Assembly (NCBI GenBank): GCA_946886185.1
Contig: CAMPIC010000242.1
Coordinates: forward strand, 1 to 5,454
DNA: 5,454 nucleotides
DNA from: an uncultured bacterium
Lineage (GTDB): Bacteria > Eisenbacteria > RBG-16-71-46 > CAIMUX01
Reading direction: 5' to 3'
The notes beneath the pieces were generated by a model, which did not search any database, was not told where the DNA came from, and saw only the letters and a program-made list of their open reading frames with translations. How positions within the stretch are numbered: position 1 is the stretch's first letter; each line of letters begins with the position of its first letter. Positions 1 to 5,454 of this stretch are shown here, piece after piece. The position numbers were made by a program, and so were the translations under genes.

Positions 1-207
1 CTTGCGGAAGCGCTCGATGCGCTGTCTCGTCAAGCGGAGGGAGGAAGATTGGTGGTGGTGATCAGCCACTTGCAGGCGGTGGCGGAGTCGATCGATGACG
101 TGCTGCTCGTGACCCGCGACGACACCGGAAGCCGTGCGCGCTGGCTGCACGCGAAGGAGCGAGAGACGCTGGTCCTGAACGACGCGGGCAACGGGCTGTT
201 GCTGTGA
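1..207 (+). CDS. SbcC/Rad50-like ABC ATPase, C-terminal end (5' truncated)
   Basis: This is the last 68 codons of a gene that begins outside the window, read in frame 1 and ending at TGA 205-207. The segment has a run of hydrophobic beta-strand residues followed by Ser-His (LVVVISHL, residues 17-24), which fits the H-loop (switch histidine) of an ABC-type ATPase head. It is preceded by a helix (LAEALDALSRQAEGG) and followed by a second strand (DDVLLVTRD). This order matches the C-terminal head lobe of SbcC/Rad50/SMC-like ATPases, which pair with the nuclease SbcD/Mre11 to process DNA ends and hairpins. Walker A, the coiled coil, the zinc hook and the signature motif would all lie upstream, so the subfamily is inferred from a short piece. 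RecN or another SMC-like ATPase remains possible. The gene overlaps the following lipoprotein gene by 4 bp (GTGA), suggesting co-transcription and translational coupling. Confidence 0.7.
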   Translation, partial: LAEALDALSRQAEGGRLVVVISHLQAVAESIDDVLLVTRDDTGSRARWLHAKERETLVLNDAGNGLLL

Positions 208-1442
208 GCCGGGCACAGACTCCACCGCGGACCACCTTGCTTTCCCGCGCCGCCATCGCGTGCCTCGCGATCTCGATTCTCTGCGGATGCAACGATGATC
301 GCGCCAATTCCGACGATGCGGCACGTTCGAGGAACGCCTCGGAATCCGCGCCTCCGCAGGAGCGGGCGACCTACTCGCCCGAGTCTTCCGTGGGAGCAGA
401 CGGAGTCTCCGCCGACGCGCGGGAACGCGATCTGGAGATCGGCAACGCCCAGCGGACCAACTACCTCGCGTTGCAGGCATCCCTGCGCTCCGCTCTGGCG
501 CAAACCGATCCCGCGCTCGCGGAGATGCTCACTTTCGAAGCCGGCACCGTCTCCGCGGTCGACGCTCCCGGCTTACTGCAAGCGCTCGCGAATGCGCGCG
601 AAGGCACGGTCGTGTTCGTTCCCTCGACCGCGCGGATCGATTTGACGGGGCACGAGAGGATCGTCATTCCCGCTGGAGTCACGCTCGCAAGCGACCGGCA
701 CACGCGCGGCTCGAGCGGAGCGCTGTTGTACACGAGCGACCCCGGAGCGACGCTGTTCGCGGCTCAGGAACGCGCGCGCATCGTGGGACTCGACTTGATG
801 GGCCCGGATCCGTCGTCTCGCTCGTATCAGCTCGAGCGGCTCATGATGGAGGGCGGGCACGATCTCTACTACGCGGTCCCTGCTTCCATCGGCATCTACA
901 CCGAGGCGAGCAAGGTCCGGATCGAAAACTGCGAGCTCTGGGGATGGAGCAACGCTGCCGTTGCGGTCGGACCTGGCGCGCATGAGGTGCAGGTGAGGCA
1001 CTGTTTCCTGCACCACAATCAGCGCCTGAGGCTCGGCTACGGAGTCTATCTCGATCAGGCGGACGCTCTGCTCGAAGCGAACCTGTTCGATTGGTATCGC
1101 CACTGCGTGGCGGGCTCGGGACGGCCGGGAACCAGCTACGAGGCTCGATACAACTACGTTCTTCCCAATGCCAGCGGCCACGCGTTCGACATGCACGGAG
1201 GAGCCGATCGCAACGATGGAACCGACATCGCGGGCGACCACATCAAGATCCATCGCAACATCGTGGAAGCGGCGCAGTTCCCAGCCGTGGTGGTTCGCGG
1301 CCGTCCCAGAGTCGGGCTCGAGATCAGCGAGAATCAGTTCCGCAATCCGGATCCAGCGCGCACTCTGGTGCTACAGGCGGGAGAGGAAAGCGCGACCGTC
1401 GTGGGAAACAAGTTCGGCGTCAGCTCCATGCGCGCCAAGTGA
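204..1442 (+). CDS. Secreted lipoprotein with right-handed parallel beta-helix (pectate-lyase-like fold)
   Basis: The product has 412 residues from GTG 204. The N-terminus is a lipoprotein signal peptide: basic residues R3, R9 and R15, a hydrophobic stretch (about 16-27) and a lipobox LCGC with the lipidated cysteine at C29. Asn at +2 argues against inner-membrane retention under the enterobacterial Lol rule. A low-complexity Ser/Asp/Ala-rich linker (about 30-70) and a helical segment (about 72-110) follow. From about 130 to 405 there are short repeated strands of the beta-helix type (VRIENCELWGW, VQVRHCFLHHN, EANLFDWYRH, ARYNYVL, IKIHRNIVEA, LEISENQF), with turns rich in Asn and Gly. The segment VIPAGVTLASDR resembles the opening of pectin-lyase-like folds. 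This fold serves polysaccharide lyases, epimerases and adhesins; I see no certain catalytic set, so substrate and activity are unknown. GTG 204 has no clear Shine-Dalgarno sequence and overlaps the upstream stop, consistent with coupled translation; TTG 237 would give a shorter signal peptide. Confidence 0.8.
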   Translation: MSRAQTPPRTTLLSRAAIACLAISILCGCNDDRANSDDAARSRNASESAPPQERATYSPESSVGADGVSADARERDLEIGNAQRTNYLALQASLRSALAQTDPALAEMLTFEAGTVSAVDAPGLLQALANAREGTVVFVPSTARIDLTGHERIVIPAGVTLASDRHTRGSSGALLYTSDPGATLFAAQERARIVGLDLMGPDPSSRSYQLERLMMEGGHDLYYAVPASIGIYTEASKVRIENCELWGWSNAAVAVGPGAHEVQVRHCFLHHNQRLRLGYGVYLDQADALLEANLFDWYRHCVAGSGRPGTSYEARYNYVLPNASGHAFDMHGGADRNDGTDIAGDHIKIHRNIVEAAQFPAVVVRGRPRVGLEISENQFRNPDPARTLVLQAGEESATVVGNKFGVSSMRAK

Positions 1443-1498
1443 CTTCGCCCCGCCGCCGGCAAGACACGCCCGCGTGCCCTGGGAGTGAGAGAGGTCGA

Positions 1499-2977
1499 TC
1501 AGCCGGTCGATTCGCGCAACCGGCGCATCGCCTTACGGTCGCTGGCCGAGCCGATTCCCATGTTCTGCCGGTACTTGGTCACGGTGCGGCGGCTGATCGG
1601 GAAGTTGCGCTCCTTGAGAAGGTCGGAGATCTCCTGATCGCTCCAAGGCTTCTCCGGATCCTCCTCCTCGTTGATCAGCTTCTGCAGCGCATCCATCACC
1701 GCCTTGTTCGACACTTTCTCGCCGTCGTCGCTCGTGATCGACCGCGAGAAGAACGCGCTCATCGGAATGAGGCCGCGCGGCGTGAGCATGTACTTGTCCT
1801 TGAGGATGCGCGAAATGGTGGCCTCGTTCATGTTCAGCGCTTCCGCGAGCTCTTTCTGGAGAAGCGGCTTGAGCGCCTCCTCTCCCTTCTCGAGGAACTC
1901 CCGCTGCTCTTTGACGAGATGGCGCCCGATCTCATAGAGGGTCCGGTCGCGGTACTCGGTCGCGTTGACCATCATGCGAGCGTTCTGACGCATGCCGCGC
2001 AGCCGCTCCAAGATCTTGGCCGGGTCTTCCTCCTCCGCGCTCCCGTTGAGCTCGGCGACGAAGGCTTTCTTGCGCGGAATTTTGGTTTCACGGAATCGAT
2101 ACCGTCCGGAAAGCGGATGGCTGAGATTGACGATCCACTCTCCATCCACGTTTTCCACGATCAGATCGGGATAGCGCGTGGGCTCGGTCGTCTGGTCGAG
2201 CAAAGATAGCGGGTGCGCGTACAAACGGCGCAGATCATCCAGCGCCTCGTGCAGCTCCTGCTCCTTGACTCCCAGCTTGCGGGCGACCTGCGCGAGGTTG
2301 CGAGGTTTGATCTCCGAAAGCGCGCCTTCGCGAATCACCCGCGCCGCCAGGCTGTCCCCTTTGCCCTGCCGTTCCAGCTGGATGAGATAGCAGTGGGCCT
2401 GATCGCGCGCTCCGACTCCGGGAGGCTCGAGCTGATAGCGCATCGCGTGGAGCGCTTCCTGGACCACGTCGAGGTGCTCCTGGGTCTTCGCGCCGAGATA
2501 CTGCGCGAGCTCCTCTTCGGACGATGCGAGATATCCATGCTCGTCGAGATTGCAGATCAGGACCTTGACCAGGTCCATGACAGGCCGCGTCACATCGAGC
2601 TCGGTGAGCTGCGCCTCGAGCTGTTCGTAAGGAGTCTGCAGCTTGATCGCGATCGGACCCTGCGCCTCGTCCGCGGGGAGCTCTTCGTGCGTCCAGGGAG
2701 TGGCCGGAGCCTCGAACCAGGCTTCCGCTTCGTCGAATTCGCGTTGTTCTGTCGGCGTGGATACGGTGGATTCGCGCGCCCGGTCGGCGTCGCGCACAAA
2801 TCGAGGATCGGTTTGCTCTTCGTTCCGCTCCAGCCAGGGGTTGGCCATGACCTCCTGCTCGAGCGCTTGCACCGCCTCGAGAATCGGAGCCTGAATGAGC
2901 TCCAGGTTCATCCGCATCTGCGGAGTGAGAACCTGGTTCAGGCTCATGCTGGTGTGGAGTCCAAATTTCATGGCCAT
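1499..2977 (-). CDS. rpoN: RNA polymerase sigma-54 factor RpoN
   Basis: This encodes a complete sigma-54 of 492 residues, close to the usual 430-500. Sigma-54 directs RNA polymerase to -24/-12 promoters (GG and GC elements), and initiation needs an AAA+ activator. Region I, which contacts the activator, is at residues 1-50 (LTPQMRMNLELIQAPILEAV, then NPWLE). An acidic region II spans about 51-108. The core-binding region includes NLDEHGYL (143-150) and LEPPGVGARD (183-192). The helix-turn-helix for the -12 element lies around 375-405 (LNMNEATISR, then KYMLTPRGLIP), followed by AFF (408-410). The RpoN box that reads the -24 element is at 462-470 (SRRTVTKYR). ATG 2977 is preferred because AGAGGA at 2987-2992 lies 9 bases upstream; ATG 2971 is the alternative, and longer readings to 3031 lack support. 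The stretch 285-325 departs from the usual pattern, where an LRIN-like motif is expected. The common neighbours lptB, hpf and ptsN are absent. Confidence 0.97.
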   Translation of the reverse strand: MAMKFGLHTSMSLNQVLTPQMRMNLELIQAPILEAVQALEQEVMANPWLERNEEQTDPRFVRDADRARESTVSTPTEQREFDEAEAWFEAPATPWTHEELPADEAQGPIAIKLQTPYEQLEAQLTELDVTRPVMDLVKVLICNLDEHGYLASSEEELAQYLGAKTQEHLDVVQEALHAMRYQLEPPGVGARDQAHCYLIQLERQGKGDSLAARVIREGALSEIKPRNLAQVARKLGVKEQELHEALDDLRRLYAHPLSLLDQTTEPTRYPDLIVENVDGEWIVNLSHPLSGRYRFRETKIPRKKAFVAELNGSAEEEDPAKILERLRGMRQNARMMVNATEYRDRTLYEIGRHLVKEQREFLEKGEEALKPLLQKELAEALNMNEATISRILKDKYMLTPRGLIPMSAFFSRSITSDDGEKVSNKAVMDALQKLINEEEDPEKPWSDQEISDLLKERNFPISRRTVTKYRQNMGIGSASDRKAMRRLRESTG

Positions 2978-2986
2978 AATTTCGAT

Positions 2987-2992
2987 TCCTCT
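2987..2992 (-). promoter_or_regulatory. Ribosome binding site of rpoN
   Basis: AGAGGA on the minus strand, 9 bases from ATG 2977 and 15 from ATG 2971. It decides the start in favour of 2977. Confidence 0.65.
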
Positions 2993-2999
2993 GCGCCCG

Positions 3000-3005
3000 A
3001 ATATA
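3000..3005 (-). promoter_or_regulatory. Candidate -10 element of the rpoN promoter
   Basis: TATATT on the minus strand matches TATAAT at five of six positions and is one of the most AT-rich hexamers in a GC-rich region. Transcription would start near 2993, giving a leader of about 16 bases that just contains the ribosome binding site. No convincing -35 hexamer is present 16-18 bases upstream, so an activator or another sigma factor may be involved. This is a prediction from pattern only. Confidence 0.4.
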
Positions 3006-3070
3006 CGATGGGGAGTTGCGAACGCCCCCATCTATTTTGTTTGCGGCGCCTCCTTGCGTCACCTGAACCG

Positions 3071-3097
3071 GGAACTCCGGGTCTCGTGTGGTACTCT
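3071..3097 (+). promoter_or_regulatory. Candidate promoter of the ECF sigma operon
   Basis: GGAACT at 3071-3076 resembles the GGAAC -35 core recognised by many ECF sigma factors. It lies 15 bases before TACTCT at 3092-3097. GGAACT sits inside a short imperfect palindrome (CCGG, 5 bases, CCGG at 3068-3080). ECF factors often transcribe their own gene, so this may be an autoregulated promoter, although the -10 looks more like a sigma-70 hexamer. Transcription would start near 3104, leaving about 66 bases before ATG 3171. Weak evidence, from pattern only. Confidence 0.3.
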
Positions 3098-3159
3098 TGT
3101 TCGCATGTCTGCGCCGACCCGACGCACTGCCTCGCAGCGTGCAGAATCCGCGAAACGCC

Positions 3160-3166
3160 AGGGGAG
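3160..3166 (+). promoter_or_regulatory. Ribosome binding site of the ECF sigma gene
   Basis: AGGGGAG ends 4 bases before ATG 3171, slightly closer than ideal. It is the only purine-rich Shine-Dalgarno-like run near any candidate start of this gene and supports 3171 over ATG 3105. Confidence 0.55.
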
Positions 3167-3170
3167 TGCG

Positions 3171-3746
3171 ATGCAAAACGCGTCTCCTGAAGATCTGATT
3201 GCCGCATGCCTGGCCCACGAAGAGAGCGCGTGGACCGAGATGGTGCGCCGTTACGCGAATCTCATTTATTCCACGATCCTTCGCACCGATCTCCCGGGCG
3301 AGGAAGTGGAGGAAGCATTTCAAGCGTCCATCGTAGCGATCCATCAACAATTGCCCGGACTGCGCGACCCCGATCGACTGGTCCCCTGGATCATCGGAAT
3401 CAGTTATCGACAAGCGATCAATCGCATCCGCGCGCGGTGTCGAGAATCGGTCGGCGCGGTTTCCCATGCGATGCTCGAGGCGAGCGGCCTCGTTCCCGAG
3501 TTGAACGAACTGCCTGATCGCGTCCGCGTGCGGCTCGAGCAATCCCATCGCGTACAATTGGCGTTGGCGCGTATGCCGGAGAGGTGCCGGAGCCTGCTTC
3601 ACTCGCTGTTCTTCGAGGAACCGGCGCCGGAATACGCCGAGATCGCCGCGAGGGACGGCATCCCGATCGGCAGCATCGGGCCGACCCGAGCCCGTTGTCT
3701 GGAAAAGATGCGCCAGATCCTGGAACGATCGGGCCTCCCCGAATGA
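3171..3746 (+). CDS. ECF-type (sigma-70 family) RNA polymerase sigma factor
   Basis: The product has 191 residues, the usual ECF size, with only sigma regions 2 and 4. Region 2 spans about 8-88: the helix SAWTEMVRRYANLIYSTIL (core binding) and VEEAFQASIVAIHQQL, followed by LVPWIIGISYRQAINRIRAR (2.3-2.4, -10 recognition). After a linker, region 4 spans about 126-184: LALARMPERCRSLL, then a helix-turn-helix with PEYAEIAARDGIPIGSIG and PTRARCLEKMR, which would read the -35 element. From memory, the GSIGPTRARCL pattern is characteristic of an ECF subgroup found in actinobacteria, acidobacteria and relatives. The start is ATG 3171, set by AGGGGAG; ATG 3105 would give 213 residues. The gene is divergent from rpoN and is followed by two co-oriented genes. 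There is no classical anti-sigma gene (no HxxxCxxC zinc motif, no transmembrane partner), so its control is probably unconventional. The exact ECF group is not determined. Confidence 0.9.
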   Translation: MQNASPEDLIAACLAHEESAWTEMVRRYANLIYSTILRTDLPGEEVEEAFQASIVAIHQQLPGLRDPDRLVPWIIGISYRQAINRIRARCRESVGAVSHAMLEASGLVPELNELPDRVRVRLEQSHRVQLALARMPERCRSLLHSLFFEEPAPEYAEIAARDGIPIGSIGPTRARCLEKMRQILERSGLPE

Positions 3747-3893
3747 GCGGACGATTCGGACGGAGATCTGCGGTATCAGGGATCGTGCTGCCTCGACTCT
3801 TGAGCGGGCGAATGGGAAGCGCGCCCCTGGGGGATGGAAAGGCCGTTCCCCTGGGAGCCCCGGGACCAGCGCCTCCGAAGGAGCCAGTTCGAA
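3747..3893 (+). other. 147-bp intergenic spacer inside the sigma operon, with direct repeat CCCCTGGG
   Basis: The spacer separates the sigma gene from the 225-residue protein gene and is unusually long for an otherwise compact operon. It carries CCCCTGGG twice, at 3824-3831 and 3848-3855, 24 bp apart; each copy is nearly self-complementary. No T-run follows, so this is not an intrinsic terminator. It could hold a second promoter or operator, but no convincing promoter hexamers were seen. Confidence 0.35.
3877..3883 (+). promoter_or_regulatory. Ribosome binding site of the 225-residue protein gene
   Basis: GAAGGAG ends 10 bases before ATG 3894. It supports this start over ATG 3834, which has only the weaker purine run GGGGGA at 3829-3834 overlapping it. 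Confidence 0.6.
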
Positions 3894-4571
3894 ATGAGTC
3901 AGTCCAAGCCTAACGACGAGTTGTTTGCGTCCTTGCTGGCGCGAGCCGAAGCCCGCGGAAACGCGGAACAGCTCCGCGACGTGATCGAGGCAATGTCGAT
4001 GGAGGCGAATCCCCGGACTCTGGCTGCGCTTCAGGACATCCTCGAGATCCTGCAGACCGATGCCCTGGAGATGGCGCCCGCCGAGCTCATCGAGCGCGCC
4101 CTCGTGCGCGTCCGGGAGTTGGAGGCGGCCGCGCGATCCGAAGGTGCTCCTGCGTTCAAACAGGGCACCCGCGCATTGCTCGACCGAGCCGGCGTCGTTC
4201 ATCGAAAAGTGCGCGAGATCGTCGCCACCCTGGTCCTCGATAGCTACGAGGGCGCCACCCTCCCCGGAATCCGCGGAGCAGCTCGCTTGCAGCCGCGCCA
4301 GCTGATGTACGAGTCGCCTCGAGGGACGATCCATCTTCAGGTCGAGAACGACGGCGCACAGGTGGAGATCCTCGGACAGTTCCTTCCCTCGGATGGATCG
4401 GTCACCGGCACCACGGTTCACTTCCAGGCCGGTCAAACAGCCTCGACTTTCGAGCTCGGAGAAACCGGCGAGTTCGCCTTTTCCTCTCTTCCGTCGGATC
4501 GGGTCGAGATCCGGATCCGAACCGGGGATGATCTGCTGACCCTCGCGCCGATCGATCCGATACTCGGCTGA
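3894..4571 (+). CDS. Uncharacterised sigma-operon protein: helical N-terminus plus Ig-like/carboxypeptidase-regulatory-like C-terminus
   Basis: I do not recognise a named family. The 225-residue product has no signal peptide or membrane segment, so it should be cytoplasmic. Residues 5-82 look all-helical (FASLLARAEARGNAEQL, TLAALQDILEILQ, LIERALVRVRELEAAAR). A middle part (about 90-125) joins to a beta-rich half (about 132-222) with alternating strands such as TIHLQVEN, AQVEILGQFLP and VRVEIRI-type segments. GETGEFAFSSLP (189-200) is the G-x-F-x-F-x-x-L-P signature seen in carboxypeptidase-regulatory-like and other Ig-like beta-sandwich domains. From memory, similar small proteins accompany ECF sigma and TPR/CHAT genes in acidobacteria-like genomes. 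It lies between the sigma and TPR genes, 8 bp before the latter. A role as adaptor, sigma regulator or substrate of the TPR protein is inference from position only. It has no zinc-finger anti-sigma motif. Confidence 0.8.
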   Translation: MSQSKPNDELFASLLARAEARGNAEQLRDVIEAMSMEANPRTLAALQDILEILQTDALEMAPAELIERALVRVRELEAAARSEGAPAFKQGTRALLDRAGVVHRKVREIVATLVLDSYEGATLPGIRGAARLQPRQLMYESPRGTIHLQVENDGAQVEILGQFLPSDGSVTGTTVHFQAGQTASTFELGETGEFAFSSLPSDRVEIRIRTGDDLLTLAPIDPILG

Positions 4572-4574
4572 GGG
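4570..4574 (+). promoter_or_regulatory. Ribosome binding site of the TPR gene, overlapping the upstream stop
   Basis: GAGGG overlaps the TGA stop (4569-4571) of the upstream gene and lies 5 bases before ATG 4580. This arrangement favours coupled translation of the two proteins. Confidence 0.55.
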
Positions 4575-4579
4575 TGCCG

Positions 4580-5454
4580 ATGTCCAGCCGGCCGGACATC
4601 GGGCGGCTTCGCCGCATCCCCCGCGCAGAGCTGGTTCGCATGCTTGCGGAGAACCCTGTCCCCGATCCGTGGCGTTTCGTGCAAGAGCTCCGCGAGGCAG
4701 CCGTACCCTTCTATAGCACCGATGCAGCCGAGGCGCGCGCGATCGCCGCGCGTGCGGTCGAGCTCGCGGAGATTTTGCGAGACGACCGATCACGCGGCTG
4801 GGGCTATCGCGCCCTTGCCGAAGCGCTCGCCTACTCGGGAAGAATTCGAGAATCCGAGGATGCGTACCAGAAAGCGACGGCCGCGTTGCGACGCGCGCAA
4901 GACGGGCCGACCTTGGGCCAACTTCTGGTAGGTCGGATCCAGGTGCTCGCGCTTCTGGGGCGGCATGACGCGGTGCGCCGCCTGGCCGCCGAGGCCAGGC
5001 ACCATCTTCAGGAAGCGAACGATGACCCGTACCTGGCCCGGCTCTCGGTGAGCCTTGGCAACGTCCACTTTCAGCACGACGACTATGACGGTGCGCTGAC
5101 CGAGTTCGATCGTGCCCTCGCTCTGTTGCCCGTCCGCGACGAGCTCGCAATTTCGCTCGGGCTCAACCGCGCCTTCGCGCTCGTCAACCTCGGTCGGGAA
5201 GAAGAAGGGATCGAAATTTACGAGCAGCTGGAAACAGAGTGCCGAGACCGGTTCGGGCTGCTGGAAGCTCAGATTCAGATGAACGCGGCCCACGTGCATG
5301 TCCAGAGGGGCGAGTTCGATCGCGCGCTCGCGCGGCTGGCCCCCGCAGCCCGATACTTTCGGCACACTGGCCATCCGACGTTCCTGGCGACGAGCCAGCT
5401 CCATCGAGCCGAGGCGTATCAACAGATGAACCTCCGCCGCGAGGCGCTCGTCGA
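4580..5454 (+). CDS. TPR-repeat protein, N-terminal 291 residues (3' truncated; CHAT or other effector domain possible beyond window)
   Basis: The frame from ATG 4580 is open for 291 codons to the window end. The N-terminus (about 8-66) is helical, with PRAELVRMLAENP and DPWRFVQEL followed by DAAEARAIAARAVELAE, a layout I associate with TPR proteins carrying C-terminal CHAT peptidase domains. Six repeats of about 40 residues follow, at roughly 72-106, 112-146, 152-185, 189-223, 229-263 and 269-291+. The third is the most canonical (LGNVHFQHDDYDGALTEFDRAL, with L159, G160, F164, A172, F176, A179 and P184). The long spacing resembles MalT- and CHAT-type TPRs rather than 34-residue TPRs. TPR solenoids bind partner proteins. 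No signal peptide is seen, so it is probably cytoplasmic. It is 8 bp downstream of the 225-residue protein gene and almost certainly in its operon. The effector domain, if any, cannot be seen here; it may also be a plain TPR regulator. Confidence 0.85.
   Translation, partial: MSSRPDIGRLRRIPRAELVRMLAENPVPDPWRFVQELREAAVPFYSTDAAEARAIAARAVELAEILRDDRSRGWGYRALAEALAYSGRIRESEDAYQKATAALRRAQDGPTLGQLLVGRIQVLALLGRHDAVRRLAAEARHHLQEANDDPYLARLSVSLGNVHFQHDDYDGALTEFDRALALLPVRDELAISLGLNRAFALVNLGREEEGIEIYEQLETECRDRFGLLEAQIQMNAAHVHVQRGEFDRALARLAPAARYFRHTGHPTFLATSQLHRAEAYQQMNLRREALV

Noticed and set aside
701..718. GG-N10-GC arrangement resembling a sigma-54 promoter inside the lipoprotein gene
   Set aside because: Only the minimal GG/GC pair matches, the rest of TGGCAC/TTGCA does not, and chance matches are expected at this GC content.
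573..1253. 226-codon minus-strand frame opposite the beta-helix lipoprotein
   Set aside because: The plus-strand reading has a signal peptide, lipobox and beta-helix repeats; the minus-strand one has none.
1465..1476. Inverted repeat CACGC-CC-GCGTG between the convergent lipoprotein and rpoN genes, considered as a terminator
   Set aside because: The stem is only 4-5 bp, the loop is very tight and no T-run follows on either strand.
1091..2209. Long plus-strand open frames antisense to rpoN (also 2213-3190)
   Set aside because: They cover a gene with clear sigma-54 motifs on the other strand; their translations are Arg/Leu-rich with no family features.
2895..3170. Upstream extension of the ECF sigma frame
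   Set aside because: It reads antisense through the start of rpoN and has no sigma features; the sigma domain begins only after 3171.
3743..3913. A 56-codon frame starting at an ATGA overlap with the sigma stop
   Set aside because: No ribosome binding site, Gly/Pro/Arg-rich translation, and it runs into the next gene; not called as a gene.
2235..5150. A 971-codon open frame on the minus strand
   Set aside because: It lies in a second frame of rpoN and antisense to the sigma, 225-residue and TPR genes. Its translation is Arg/Gly-rich low-complexity text with no domain, a usual by-product of high GC.
4790..5422. 210-codon minus-strand frame at the right end
   Set aside because: It is antisense to an open frame with canonical TPR spacing; no motif of its own.

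Overview
The window is GC-rich and densely coded. It shows six protein-coding genes, two of them cut by the window edges, and no RNA gene, insertion sequence or CRISPR array. The organism looks like a high-GC Gram-negative (diderm) bacterium: there is a lipobox protein with Asn at +2, a complete sigma-54, and an ECF-type sigma factor followed by a carboxypeptidase-regulatory-like protein and a TPR protein. From memory, that last trio is typical of Acidobacteriota, Planctomycetota, Candidatus Eisenbacteria and similar lineages. I cannot fix the phylum from sequence alone.

Layout. (1) 1-207 (+): C-terminal 68 residues of an SbcC/Rad50-type ABC ATPase. (2) 204-1442 (+): a lipoprotein with a right-handed parallel beta-helix, whose GTG start overlaps the ATPase stop in a GTGA junction. 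(3) 1499-2977 (-): rpoN, convergent with the lipoprotein gene across 56 bp. (4) 2978-3170: a 193-bp divergent promoter region. (5) 3171-3746 (+): an ECF-type sigma factor. (6) 3894-4571 (+): a 225-residue two-part protein, predicted helical then beta. (7) 4580-5454 (+): a TPR-repeat protein that runs off the window. No terminator was found.

How they may work together. The most interesting part is 3171-5454, three co-oriented genes that look like one transcription unit: sigma factor, small Ig-like/CR-like protein, TPR protein. No zinc-binding or membrane-anchored anti-sigma factor is present, so regulation of the sigma factor may pass through the middle protein and/or the TPR protein. TPR proteins with this kind of N-terminus often continue into a CHAT (caspase-like) peptidase domain, but that part would lie outside the window. 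A sigma factor, a small partner and a TPR-CHAT protease would form a plausible signalling or defence module. The two sigma genes, rpoN and the ECF gene, are head to head and share a control region.
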